Positions 1 to 8,167 of a stretch of 64,000 nucleotides of DNA are shown here, piece after piece. Position 1 is the first letter of the stretch; each line of letters starts with the position of its first letter. This stretch comes from Oceanicola sp. 22II-s10i (lineage in GTDB: Bacteria; Pseudomonadota; Alphaproteobacteria; Rhodobacterales; Rhodobacteraceae): contig NZ_AQQU01000012.1 in assembly GCF_002210105.1 (NCBI RefSeq), positions 29,918 through 93,917 on the forward strand, in the 5' to 3' direction. Position numbers and translations under genes: made by a program. Below the pieces are notes generated by a model. That model did no database searches. It saw only the letters and a list, made by a program, of their open reading frames with translations, and was not told the origin of the DNA.

Positions 1-1
1 C

Positions 2-487
2 GGCATCGTTGAACCGGTGACCGGGATGCTGCTGATCGACAGCCTCATCCGCGGCCAGTTCGACGTGTTCCAGAACGCCTTCAGCCACATCATCCTGCCC
101 GCCAGCCTGCTGGGCTATTTCTCGCTGGCCTACATCAGCCGGATGACCCGCAGCTTCATGCTGGAACAGCTTTCCTCGGAATACGTGACCACCGCCCGCG
201 TGAAGGGCCTCTCCGAGTGGAAGGTCGTCTGGCGCCACGCTTTCCGCAACATCCGGATCCAGCTGATCACCGTGATCGCGCTGGCCTATGCCAACCTGCT
301 CGAAGGCTCGGTCCTGACCGAGATCATCTTCGCCTGGCCCGGCATCGGGCAGTACATCACCACCTCGCTGCTGGCGAACGACATGAATTCGGTCCTCGGG
401 GGCACCATCGTGATCGGGACGATCTTCGTGGCGCTGAACATCTTCTCGGACCTCCTCTACCGCTTCTTCGATCCGAGGTCGAAATGA
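2..487 (+). CDS. Opp/Dpp-class ABC permease, DppB-like (5' partial)
   Basis: C-terminal 161 residues of an inner-membrane permease of the dipeptide/oligopeptide/nickel importer class; the reading frame is open from base 2, so the start lies upstream of the window. The cytoplasmic coupling loop (YVTTARVKGLSEWKVVWRHA) is the EAA-type loop that contacts the ATPase, and the end has the usual FDPR-type C-terminus. The stop overlaps the next start by 4 bp (ATGA), so the two permeases are translationally coupled. Substrate cannot be told because no binding protein is in view. An internal GTG at 17 is not a likely true start. Confidence 0.9.
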   Translation, partial: GIVEPVTGMLLIDSLIRGQFDVFQNAFSHIILPASLLGYFSLAYISRMTRSFMLEQLSSEYVTTARVKGLSEWKVVWRHAFRNIRIQLITVIALAYANLLEGSVLTEIIFAWPGIGQYITTSLLANDMNSVLGGTIVIGTIFVALNIFSDLLYRFFDPRSK

Positions 488-1401
488 GCATGACCGAACC
501 ATCCACGCTCCGCGCCTGGCTGCTGGCCGAGGAACCGACCTCGCGCCGTCAGGCCCGCGCCGCTTCGCTCTACCAGGGCTGGCTGACCCTGCGCGGCAAC
601 TGGCTGAGCATGATCGGTCTCGCCATCCTCGCCTTCCTCGTGCTCTGCGCGATCTTCGCGCCGCTGCTGGCGACGGACAATCCCTTCGCGCAGGACCTTG
701 CCAACCGGCTCAAGCCGCCGGGGTGGGAGGGGCACATCTTCGGCACCGACAGCCTCGGGCGCGACATCTACTCGCGCCTGCTCTACGGCGCGCGCATCTC
801 GCTCTATATCGTGCTGCTGGTGGCAATGGTCGCGCCGCTGGTCGGTCTGATCATCGGCACGATCGCGGGTTACGTGGGCGGCTGGACCGACACGATCCTG
901 ATGCGGATCACCGACATCTTCCTCGCCTTCCCGCGCCTCGTCCTCGCACTGGCCTTCGTCGCCGCTCTCGGCGCGGGGATCGAGAACGCGGTCCTCGCCA
1001 TATCGCTCACCGCATGGCCCCCCTACGCGCGGATCGCCCGTGCGGAGACCCTGACCATCCGGTCCTCCGACTACATCGCCGCGATCCGCCTGCAGGGCGC
1101 GGGCCCGGTCCGCATCGTCACCCGCCACATCTGGCCGCTCTGCATCTCCTCGCTGATCGTCCGCGTCACGCTCGACATGGCGGGCATCATCCTGACGGCG
1201 GCCGGCCTCGGCTTCCTCGGCCTCGGCGCACAGCCGCCCAGCCCGGAATGGGGCGCGATGATCTCCGAGGGCCGGAAATACATCCTCGACTACTGGTGGG
1301 TCGCCACCATCCCCGGCCTCGCCATCTTCGCGATCTCGCTCGCCTTCAACCTGCTCGGCGACGGCCTCCGCGACGTCCTCGACCCGAAAGGCGGCGAATG
1401 A
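484..1401 (+). CDS. Opp/Dpp-class ABC permease, DppC-like
   Basis: 305-residue second permease of the importer, pairing with the preceding DppB-like subunit. It has an N-terminal cytoplasmic tail, a first membrane helix near residues 37-57, the GTDSLGRD motif typical of DppC/OppC proteins before the core helices, and the EAA loop near residues 195-217 (YIAAIRLQGAGPVRI). The chosen ATG overlaps the upstream stop by 4 bp; the longer upstream extension of this frame lies inside the preceding gene and is rejected. It is followed by a short dispersed repeat and then the two ATPase genes, so bases 1-3111 are most simply one operon. Confidence 0.93.
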   Translation: MSMTEPSTLRAWLLAEEPTSRRQARAASLYQGWLTLRGNWLSMIGLAILAFLVLCAIFAPLLATDNPFAQDLANRLKPPGWEGHIFGTDSLGRDIYSRLLYGARISLYIVLLVAMVAPLVGLIIGTIAGYVGGWTDTILMRITDIFLAFPRLVLALAFVAALGAGIENAVLAISLTAWPPYARIARAETLTIRSSDYIAAIRLQGAGPVRIVTRHIWPLCISSLIVRVTLDMAGIILTAAGLGFLGLGAQPPSPEWGAMISEGRKYILDYWWVATIPGLAIFAISLAFNLLGDGLRDVLDPKGGE

Positions 1402-1414
1402 TGACCCGCGCGAC

Positions 1415-1473
1415 GGTCCCCTGCTTCATCTTGCCAAAAATATGCCGGGGGTCCGGGGGCAGAGCCCCCGGCC
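1415..1473 (+). repeat. Dispersed repeat family A, copy A1
   Basis: Conserved lead (GGTCCCCTGCTTC, then an A-rich stretch and CCGGGGG) followed by a hairpin with an 8-bp stem and AGA loop at 1453-1471. It sits between the permease and ATPase genes of one apparent operon. Related copies are at about 3131, 12342, 24710, 39559 and (inverted) 46354. There is no open frame or transposase. It could act as an mRNA-stabilising or partial-termination element. Confidence 0.8.
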
Positions 1474-1504
1474 TGACCGCCCGCACCACGCCGGAGGTCA
1501 CCCG

Positions 1505-2358
1505 ATGAGCAACCTCCTCGACGTGGAGAACCTCTGGGTCAAGTTCCCGACCCGCTCCGGCATCTTCGACGCCGTGCGCGGCATTTCCTTCTCGCTCGGC
1601 AAGGAGCGTCTCGGCATCGTGGGCGAGTCCGGCTCCGGCAAGTCGATGACCGGCCGCGCCATCCTCCGACTGATCCGCCCGCCGGGGCGGATCGAGGCCG
1701 ACCGCCTGACCATGACGGGCACCGATGTGCTCAAGGCGTCCGAAAAGCAGATGCGCGCCCTGCGCGGGCACCATGCCTCGATGATCATGCAGGACCCCAA
1801 GTTCTCGCTGAACCCGGTGATGACGGTCGGCCAGCAGATCACCGAAGCCCTGCGCACCCACGAGAAGGTCTCGATGAAGGAGGCCCGCAACCGCGCTCTG
1901 GAAATGCTGGACGCGGTGGCGATCCGCGAACCCACGCGGGTGTTCAACCTCTACCCGCACGAGGTCTCGGGCGGGATGGGCCAGCGGATCATGATTGCCA
2001 TGATGCTGATCCCGGACCCCGAGATCCTGATCGCGGACGAACCGACCTCGGCCCTCGACGTCTCCGTCCAGCTACAGGTGCTGGAGATCATGGACAGGCT
2101 GGTGGCCGAGCGCGGGATGGGGCTGATCTTCATCTCCCACGACCTGAACCTCGTGTCGAACTTCTGCGACCGGATCCTGATCATGTACGCGGGCCGCATC
2201 GTCGAGGTCTGCGAGGCCGGCAAGCTGCACGAGGCGCGACATCCCTACACGATCGGACTACTCAACTCCGTGCCCAATCTCGAAAGCCCCCGCGACCGCC
2301 TCGAGGTCCTCAAGCGCGACCCGGCCTGGCGCGAGGCCCCGTCCGTGAGTGCCCTGCT

Positions 2359-2362
<4 letters not shown>
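1505..2362 (+). CDS. Opp/Dpp-class ABC ATPase, DppD/NikD-like
   Basis: 285-residue ATPase energising the importer. Walker A (GESGSGKS) is near residues 39-46, Walker B (ILIADEPTSALD) near 174-185 and the H-loop (FISHDLN) near 210. The signature loop reads SGGMGQR where this class usually has SGGMRQR, so one otherwise near-invariant Arg is Gly. The protein ends soon after the HPYT motif and lacks the Cys-containing oligo_HPY tail of DppD/OppD, so by length it is closer to NikD. The ATG lies after repeat A1. The stop overlaps the next GTG start by 4 bp. Confidence 0.92.
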
Positions 2363-3111
<749 letters not shown>

Positions 3112-3130
3112 CCATTCCGTGCCGCGCTGA

Positions 3131-3197
3131 CGGTCCCCTGCTTCTTCTGGTTCCAAATACCTTCGGGGGGTCCGGGGGGCAGACAGCCCCCCGGCCT
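3131..3197 (+). repeat. Dispersed repeat family A, copy A2
   Basis: Same lead as A1 (GGTCCCCTGCTTCTTCTGG) and a 9-bp GC stem-loop at 3172-3194. It lies 20 bp after the last ATPase gene, in a terminator-like position, but has no T-run. The rest of the gap up to the next gene shows nothing I recognise. Confidence 0.8.
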
Positions 3198-3356
3198 CTC
3201 CACAAGTATCGACTGCAGGGTCCAATTTCGACGCGGACGCATGTCCGGTAAAGTTCTGTTTTCGCCCTTGCGGATGCGTGAATGCCCAGCACGCTTTCCA
3301 CCTGCAATCCGCGCCACGCCCCTTGCGTTTCCGTACCAATCCGCCAGCCTGACCCG

Positions 3357-4568
3357 ATGACCCAGCCAACCCTGCGCCCCCCGCTTCCCGCCGTCCGCAC
3401 CTTCATCGCGCCCAAGAGCCACCGTGTCGTCTCCGGCCCCGGAGCTATCGCGACTCTCGGCGATCACCTCGGCCGCCTCGGCTCGGGCCGCGCCTTCATC
3501 CTCACCGGGCGCAGCGTGGCCGAGAAGACGCCGCTGATCGACCAGCTGCGTGCCGCCGCACCCGACCGGATCTCGGGGGTCTACAGCGGCATGTCGGCCC
3601 ATACCCCGCTGGCCGACCTCGTCGCCGCGCTGGAGGCGGCGCGCGAGGCGGGGGCGGATGCGATCGTGGGGATCGGCGGCGGAGCGGTGATGGATGCCTG
3701 CAAGCACATGATCACCTACCTGACGCTCGACCTCAGGACAGCGGACGAGATCCGCGCCTACCTCAGCGCGCAACTCCCTGACCCGGCACCGATTCCCGAC
3801 ATGCTGCCGCAGATCCTGATCCCGACGACGGCCTCGGCGGCGGAATTCACGCAGTTCGCGGGCGTGCTCGATTCCGAAACGCAGTCGAAACGGCGGCTGG
3901 ATCACACGCAGACCGTGCCGGACGTGATCATCCAGGACCCCGACGCGGTGCTCTACACCCCGCCCGAGCTGTGGCTGTCCTCTGCGATCCGCACGGTGGA
4001 TCACGCGGTCGAGGGGCTCTACGGCCACCGGGCGACGCCCTACACGGATGCGCTCGGGAAGGAGGCGCTGCGCCTGCTGGCGCGGGGGCTGCCGGCGTTT
4101 CATGCGGACCCGAAGGACACGGACGCCATCGCGGACATACAGGCGGCGACCTGGCTGGGGATCACCTGCGGGAGCCTTGCTTCGACCGGGATCAGCCACG
4201 GGATCGGCTACCTGCTGGGCGCGAAGTTCGGGGTGCCGCACGGGCATTGTTCCTGCATCACGCTGCAGCACGTGGCCGCTTGGATGGTCCCCGGCGCGGA
4301 ACATGCGTTGGCCGAGGCGGCGCGGGCGCTCGGGGCGGCGTCCGGGGGCGATGCGGATGCGGTGGCGGCGGCGCAGGCCGGGCCCGCGATCGGGCGGCTG
4401 GTTGCCGGTCTGGGTCTGCCGGTCCGGGCGCGCGACGCGGGCGTGCCGTCGCTCGAGGCGCTGGTCGCACTGGCGCCCAATGTGCTGAGATTGCCGCATA
4501 TTCCGGGCTCGCCCCGGCGTCCCGCGGACGAGGCCGAGGCGGCGGCGCTGCTTGACCAGATGTGGTGA
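3357..4568 (+). CDS. Iron-type (group III) alcohol dehydrogenase family protein
   Basis: 403-residue NAD(P)-dependent oxidoreductase of the iron-containing alcohol dehydrogenase fold, which includes maleylacetate reductases and glycerol/1,3-propanediol dehydrogenases. The nucleotide-binding motif GIGGGAVMDACK lies near residue 105. The metal region SHGIGYLLGAKFGVPHGH supplies His ligands in the C-terminal helical half. The ATG at 3357 is preferred because the first 25 residues from 3282 look unstructured and the family normally begins just before the FIAPKSHRVVSGPGA strand. It stands alone, between repeat A2 and the superoxide dismutase gene. The substrate cannot be assigned. Confidence 0.85.
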   Translation: MTQPTLRPPLPAVRTFIAPKSHRVVSGPGAIATLGDHLGRLGSGRAFILTGRSVAEKTPLIDQLRAAAPDRISGVYSGMSAHTPLADLVAALEAAREAGADAIVGIGGGAVMDACKHMITYLTLDLRTADEIRAYLSAQLPDPAPIPDMLPQILIPTTASAAEFTQFAGVLDSETQSKRRLDHTQTVPDVIIQDPDAVLYTPPELWLSSAIRTVDHAVEGLYGHRATPYTDALGKEALRLLARGLPAFHADPKDTDAIADIQAATWLGITCGSLASTGISHGIGYLLGAKFGVPHGHCSCITLQHVAAWMVPGAEHALAEAARALGAASGGDADAVAAAQAGPAIGRLVAGLGLPVRARDAGVPSLEALVALAPNVLRLPHIPGSPRRPADEAEAAALLDQMW

Positions 4569-4607
4569 CGCACAGGTCCCGGTGCCCATGTGCACACGGT
4601 TCGCCCC

Positions 4608-4636
4608 TTGACCTTCCGGTCACAGGGGTAACATCT
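4608..4636 (+). promoter_or_regulatory. Candidate sodB promoter
   Basis: TTGACC at 4608-4613 is followed by TAACAT at 4629 (15-bp spacer) or ACATCT at 4631 (17-bp spacer), 45-70 bp before the superoxide dismutase start. Spacing or match is imperfect in either reading. Confidence 0.3.
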
Positions 4637-4676
4637 AGGGGCAGGTTATCTTTGAGCAATCCGAAAGGACGACGAC

Positions 4677-5276
4677 ATGGCTTTCGAACTTCCCGCCCTT
4701 CCCTACGCCCACGATGCGCTTGCCGATCTGGGCATGTCGAAGGAGACGCTGGAGTACCACCACGACATCCACCACAAGGCGTATGTCGACAACGGCAACA
4801 ACCTGATCAAGGGCACCGAGTGGGAAGGCAAGTCGGTCGAGGAGATCGTCAAGGGCACCTACAATTCGGGCGCAGTGGCCCAGTCGGGTATCTTCAACAA
4901 CGCCAGCCAGCACTGGAACCACGCCCAGTTCTGGGAGATGATGGGCCCCGGCGCGAAATCCATGCCCGGCGAGCTTGAAAAGGCGATCACCGAGTCCTTC
5001 GGTTCCGTCGACAAGTTCAAGGAAGAGTTCAGCGCCGCCGGTGCCGGCCAGTTCGGTTCGGGCTGGGCGTGGCTCGTCAAGGACAAGGACGGTTCGCTGA
5101 AGGTGACGAAGACCGAGAACGGGGTGAACCCGCTCTGTTTCGGCCAGACCGCGCTGCTCGGCTGCGACGTGTGGGAGCATTCCTACTACATCGACTTCCG
5201 CAACAAGCGTCCGGCCTACCTGTCGAACTTCCTCGACAAGCTGGTGAACTGGGAAAACGTCGCCTCGCGCATGTGA
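4677..5276 (+). CDS. sodB: Superoxide dismutase, Fe-type
   Basis: 199-residue cytoplasmic superoxide dismutase converting superoxide to oxygen and hydrogen peroxide. Metal ligands are H28, H82 (QHWNH), D164 and H168 (CDVWEHSYY). Gln78 just before the WNH motif and FGSGWAWL are signs of the iron-type branch, although some relatives work with Fe or Mn. Start: ATG with AAAGGA upstream. It is monocistronic, with its own strong terminator immediately downstream and a possible promoter near 4608. Confidence 0.96.
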   Translation: MAFELPALPYAHDALADLGMSKETLEYHHDIHHKAYVDNGNNLIKGTEWEGKSVEEIVKGTYNSGAVAQSGIFNNASQHWNHAQFWEMMGPGAKSMPGELEKAITESFGSVDKFKEEFSAAGAGQFGSGWAWLVKDKDGSLKVTKTENGVNPLCFGQTALLGCDVWEHSYYIDFRNKRPAYLSNFLDKLVNWENVASRM

Positions 5277-5300
5277 GCGTCGCGACGATCCGAGACAGAA

Positions 5301-5333
5301 CGCCCGCCGGATTTCCGGCGGGCGTTTTTCTTT
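5301..5333 (+). terminator. Intrinsic terminator of sodB
   Basis: Perfect 10-bp GC stem (CGCCCGCCGG / CCGGCGGGCG) with ATTT loop followed by TTTTTCTTT, 24 bp after the sodB stop. Confidence 0.92.
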
Positions 5334-5374
5334 GGGCGTAGGCCGAGGCGGCGGGCTGTATGACGCCGTGCGAC

Positions 5375-5420
5375 GCGCGCGCTGACGCGCGACGCCCCGC
5401 CCGCCATCCCGTGGGCCGCC
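5375..5420 (+). repeat. Dispersed repeat family B, copy B1
   Basis: GCGC-rich imperfect hairpin followed by the core GACGCCCCGCCCGCCATCCC, in the convergent gap between sodB and the monooxygenase gene. The same core recurs at about 12291, 19646 and (degenerate) 24684. Confidence 0.7.
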
Positions 5421-5480
5421 GCCCTTGGCTGATGTCCGGGCGCTCACTTCGCGGTCCGCTTCGCAAGCGGGGCGCCGCGA

Positions 5481-6659
5481 TCAAACCTGCGGCGTCGGGG
5501 CCCGGCTGCCCGCTTCGGGCGCCACCGGCGGCGGGGGCGGCGGCGCATCGGCGATACGGTCGGCGATCGCCTCGGCCTCGCGGCCCATGTTGTAGAGCTG
5601 CCCGTAGGGCGATTGTCGGAAGCTGCAGAAATACAGCCCGTCGCGTCCGCTGTCGGCACCGCTGGCCAGCGGCGCGCCGCCCGCGTCCAGCAGGTCCTGC
5701 GCATCCGGTAGCAGACTGCGCAGGTCGGGGCGGTAGCCGGTGGCCAGAATGACGGCATCATAATCCTCGGCCCGGCCATCGGCGAAGGAGATGGTCCAGC
5801 CGTCGAACTTCTGGATCCCGGGCCGCAGGCTCAGCCGCTTCTCGCGCAGGCGCTCGAGTGTTCCGAGGTCGATCAGCGGCACCTTGCCGTCCTCGTTCAC
5901 CTGCCGGATGGGTCCCTTGGACTTCGGCGTCAGCCCCAGCTTGCGGATGTCGCCGGTGTGCCATCGGACGACGGGCCCGGTCAGCGCATCGGCGAGGCCC
6001 GGCGGCAGGATCCGTTGCAGGAAGGTGAGCGAGGTCGTCGGAATGCCCCAGATTTCCTTGGGCACGACGTTCACCGGGCCGCGCACCGACAGCGCGGTGT
6101 GAATGCGCCCGTTCGACAGGTCGACCGCGATCTCGCCGCCGGAATTGCCGAAGCCCACCACGAGGACCCTGAGATTCCGGAACGGTTCGTAGTTGCGGTA
6201 TTGCGAACTGTGGATGATCCGGCCAGGAAAGCTCTCCATGCCGGGCCATGATGCGCGGAAGGGCTGGGTGGTCGGGCCTGTGGCGATGATCACGTGGGGC
6301 GCCCGCCAGGGTTCGGACGGACCCGAGACGAGCCAGCCGTCATCCTCGCGCCGGATCGCGGTCACCGGGGCGTCGAAGCGGGGGGCGATGCCATGGTGGG
6401 CGGCGTAGGTTTCCAGATACTCGATCACCTGATCGCGCGAGGGGTATTTCGGATAGCTCTGCGGCATCGGCAGGCCGGGCAGGCCAGAACGGTTGCGGTG
6501 CGTGTGCAGGTGCAGCCTGTCGTAATGGTAACGCCACGAATTGGCGACGCGGTTCGACCGCTCCAGCACCAGCGGGTCCAGCCCGCGGGCTTTCAGCATC
6601 GCGGCGCAGGCCAGTCCGGCCGGCCCGGCGCCGACAACGATCACTTCGGCATCCGACAT
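5481..6659 (-). CDS. Flavin-containing monooxygenase family protein
   Basis: 392-residue FAD/NADPH oxidoreductase. The FAD dinucleotide motif GAGPAG is at residues 10-15, the NADPH motif GFGNSG at 169-174, and FPGRIIHSSQY at 144-154 matches the FxGxxxHxxxY fingerprint of flavin monooxygenases and Baeyer-Villiger enzymes. ATGYRPD near the C-terminus is the usual second NADPH-domain motif. The size and pattern resemble the short bacterial/YUCCA-like group. Oxidation of an N- or S-containing small molecule is likely, with substrate unknown. The C-terminus is a Pro-rich tail. It is transcribed alone, convergent with sodB. Confidence 0.85.
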   Translation of the reverse strand: MSDAEVIVVGAGPAGLACAAMLKARGLDPLVLERSNRVANSWRYHYDRLHLHTHRNRSGLPGLPMPQSYPKYPSRDQVIEYLETYAAHHGIAPRFDAPVTAIRREDDGWLVSGPSEPWRAPHVIIATGPTTQPFRASWPGMESFPGRIIHSSQYRNYEPFRNLRVLVVGFGNSGGEIAVDLSNGRIHTALSVRGPVNVVPKEIWGIPTTSLTFLQRILPPGLADALTGPVVRWHTGDIRKLGLTPKSKGPIRQVNEDGKVPLIDLGTLERLREKRLSLRPGIQKFDGWTISFADGRAEDYDAVILATGYRPDLRSLLPDAQDLLDAGGAPLASGADSGRDGLYFCSFRQSPYGQLYNMGREAEAIADRIADAPPPPPPVAPEAGSRAPTPQV

Positions 6660-6795
6660 CTGCGCTTACCTCCTGTTCCGAGTCTAGCGGGGGGGCGGGC
6701 GTTTCCGCAAAGCCTTTCGGAACCTGCACCCCCAATCCCCCGTTTTCCCTGTGACGCGCCGGCCACCCGCCGGCCGAAAGAGAGGAGCATTCGAC

Positions 6796-7032
6796 ATGGC
6801 AGACCGTCACAGATCGCAGGATGGACGCAGCGAGACCGAAGAGATCATCGGCAATTCGCCCGAAACCCCGTCCCAAGGGGGCCGCGCGCAGGGCAATCTG
6901 GAGCGCGACGTCGGCACGCGGGACGAAAAGAAACGTGTCGAGAAATCGAACCCCGGCAAGACCCGCGTCACCAAGTCGGACGAGCGGGGCGAGGGGAACC
7001 TCGGCGGTCACCACGGCACGGGGGAGGACTGA
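6796..7032 (+). CDS. Small hydrophilic, probably disordered protein
   Basis: 78 residues, no Cys or hydrophobic stretch, rich in Gly, Asp, Glu, Arg and Lys; it looks disordered and cytoplasmic. The start has a good Shine-Dalgarno (AGAGGAG) at 6780-6786. The next gene begins one base after the stop, so the two are co-transcribed and may act together. I do not recognise a family. The composition resembles small stress-related hydrophilic proteins, but that is only an impression. Confidence 0.65.
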   Translation: MADRHRSQDGRSETEEIIGNSPETPSQGGRAQGNLERDVGTRDEKKRVEKSNPGKTRVTKSDERGEGNLGGHHGTGED

Positions 7033-7033
7033 C

Positions 7034-7489
7034 ATGGCCCGGATCGACAACGGCACATGGGTGCTGGTCGCGGACAGCGAAAAGGCGCTGTTTCTGGAAA
7101 ACATCGCGGATGCGGAGGATCTGCACCTCGTCGTGACCGGCAAGGAAGAACAGGAGAACCCGTCGGACCGGGAACAGTCGGCCAACCGGCCGGGCCGGAT
7201 GAATGACACCGGCGTCGGCCAGCGTTCGGCGCTGGATGACACCGACTGGCACGAACTGGCCAAGGAGCGGTTCGCGGCGGATCTGGCCGACCTGCTCTAC
7301 AAGCGCGCGCACCGGGGCGAGTTCGACCGGATCGTCTTGGCCTGTGCGCCCTCGGTGCTGGGCGACCTGCGCCCGGCGCTGCACAAGGAAGTGGCGTCCA
7401 AGGTCATCGCGGAGGTGCCCAAGACCCTGACCAACCATCCGCTCGACAAGATCGAGAAGATTCTCGCCGAGGATCTGGCCGAGGCGTGA
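7034..7489 (+). CDS. Host-attachment family protein (PF10116-like)
   Basis: 151 residues. The opening WVLVADSEKALFLEN, the middle DDTDWHELAKERFAADLADLL and the pattern FDRIVLACAPSVLGDLRPAL match the bacterial family annotated as required for attachment to host cells; the fold resembles a release-factor/RNase-H-like domain. Molecular function is not established, and the family is common in free-living alphaproteobacteria, so a host role should not be assumed. It starts directly after the small hydrophilic gene with GGGGAGGA as ribosome binding site. It is convergent with the LOG gene, 4 bp apart. Confidence 0.8.
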   Translation: MARIDNGTWVLVADSEKALFLENIADAEDLHLVVTGKEEQENPSDREQSANRPGRMNDTGVGQRSALDDTDWHELAKERFAADLADLLYKRAHRGEFDRIVLACAPSVLGDLRPALHKEVASKVIAEVPKTLTNHPLDKIEKILAEDLAEA

Positions 7490-7493
7490 CGCC

Positions 7494-8048
7494 TCAGGCG
7501 GCGAGGCGGACGCGCAGCTGGTCCATCAGCGCGGGCACGTCCGCCGCCGTTCCGACCATCGGCAGGATGCTGGCATCTGCAAAGCCCTCGTCCACCACGT
7601 GCTGCAACATCGCGGCCAGGGGCTGCCAGTAGCCCGCGGTGTCCAGCAGGATGATCGGCTTGTCATGCAGGCCGAGCTGGCGCCACGTCAGCACCTCGAA
7701 GAACTCGTCCAGCGATCCGGCGCCGCCGGGCAGCATGACGATGGCCTCGCAGTTCATGAACATGACCTTCTTGCGCTCGTGCATCGTCTCGGTCACGACG
7801 AAGCTGGTCAGGTCGCGCTTGCCGACCTCGCGGTTCATCAGGTGCACCGGGATCACGCCGAAGGTGTCGCCGCCCGCCTTCTGCGCGGCCCGCGCCACCA
7901 GCCCCATCAGGCCGACATCGCCCGCGCCGTAGACCAGCCGCCAGCCAGCACCGGCCAGCGCGATGCCGAGCGCTTCGGCGTCGCGGGCATATTCGGGGCG
8001 CGCGCCGGCGCGGGATCCGCAGAAAACGCAGACGGACGGGATGCTCAT
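7494..8048 (-). CDS. LOG family protein (TIGR00730)
   Basis: 184 residues. Family enzymes hydrolyse the N-glycosidic bond of nucleoside 5'-monophosphates, including cytokinin ribotides in plants. The active-site motif PGGAGSLDE is at 107-115 and MHERKK at 89-94 supplies the usual Arg. The Rossmann start VCVFCGSRAG is typical. The ATG at 8048 is chosen because the upstream extension does not resemble the family. It is divergent from the LysM gene. Confidence 0.88.
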   Translation of the reverse strand: MSIPSVCVFCGSRAGARPEYARDAEALGIALAGAGWRLVYGAGDVGLMGLVARAAQKAGGDTFGVIPVHLMNREVGKRDLTSFVVTETMHERKKVMFMNCEAIVMLPGGAGSLDEFFEVLTWRQLGLHDKPIILLDTAGYWQPLAAMLQHVVDEGFADASILPMVGTAADVPALMDQLRVRLAA

Positions 8049-8095
8049 GGCTGTGGCCTCCAGTTCACGGTGCCGGGAAGGGATCACCTTGGCTT

Positions 8096-8124
8096 TTGAC
8101 CCGTGATACCCTTGTTGATATAGG
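8096..8124 (+). promoter_or_regulatory. Sigma-70-like promoter of the LysM gene
   Basis: TTGACC at 8096-8101, exactly 17 bp, then TATAGG at 8119-8124, 44 bp before the LysM start codon. Both hexamers are close to consensus, which is unusual in this GC-rich context. Confidence 0.55.
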
Positions 8125-8167
8125 GTCTCAATCGCGGAGCTGGGGGGCTCTGTCTGCGAAGGGATAT

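Noticed and set aside
217..483. N-terminal extension of the second permease
   Set aside because: It lies inside the first permease gene in another frame; the ATGA overlap at 484 gives a normal DppC N-terminus.
3282..3356. Longer start for the alcohol dehydrogenase
   Set aside because: The extra 25 residues are unlike the family and have no ribosome binding site; ATG 3357 is preferred, though not certain.
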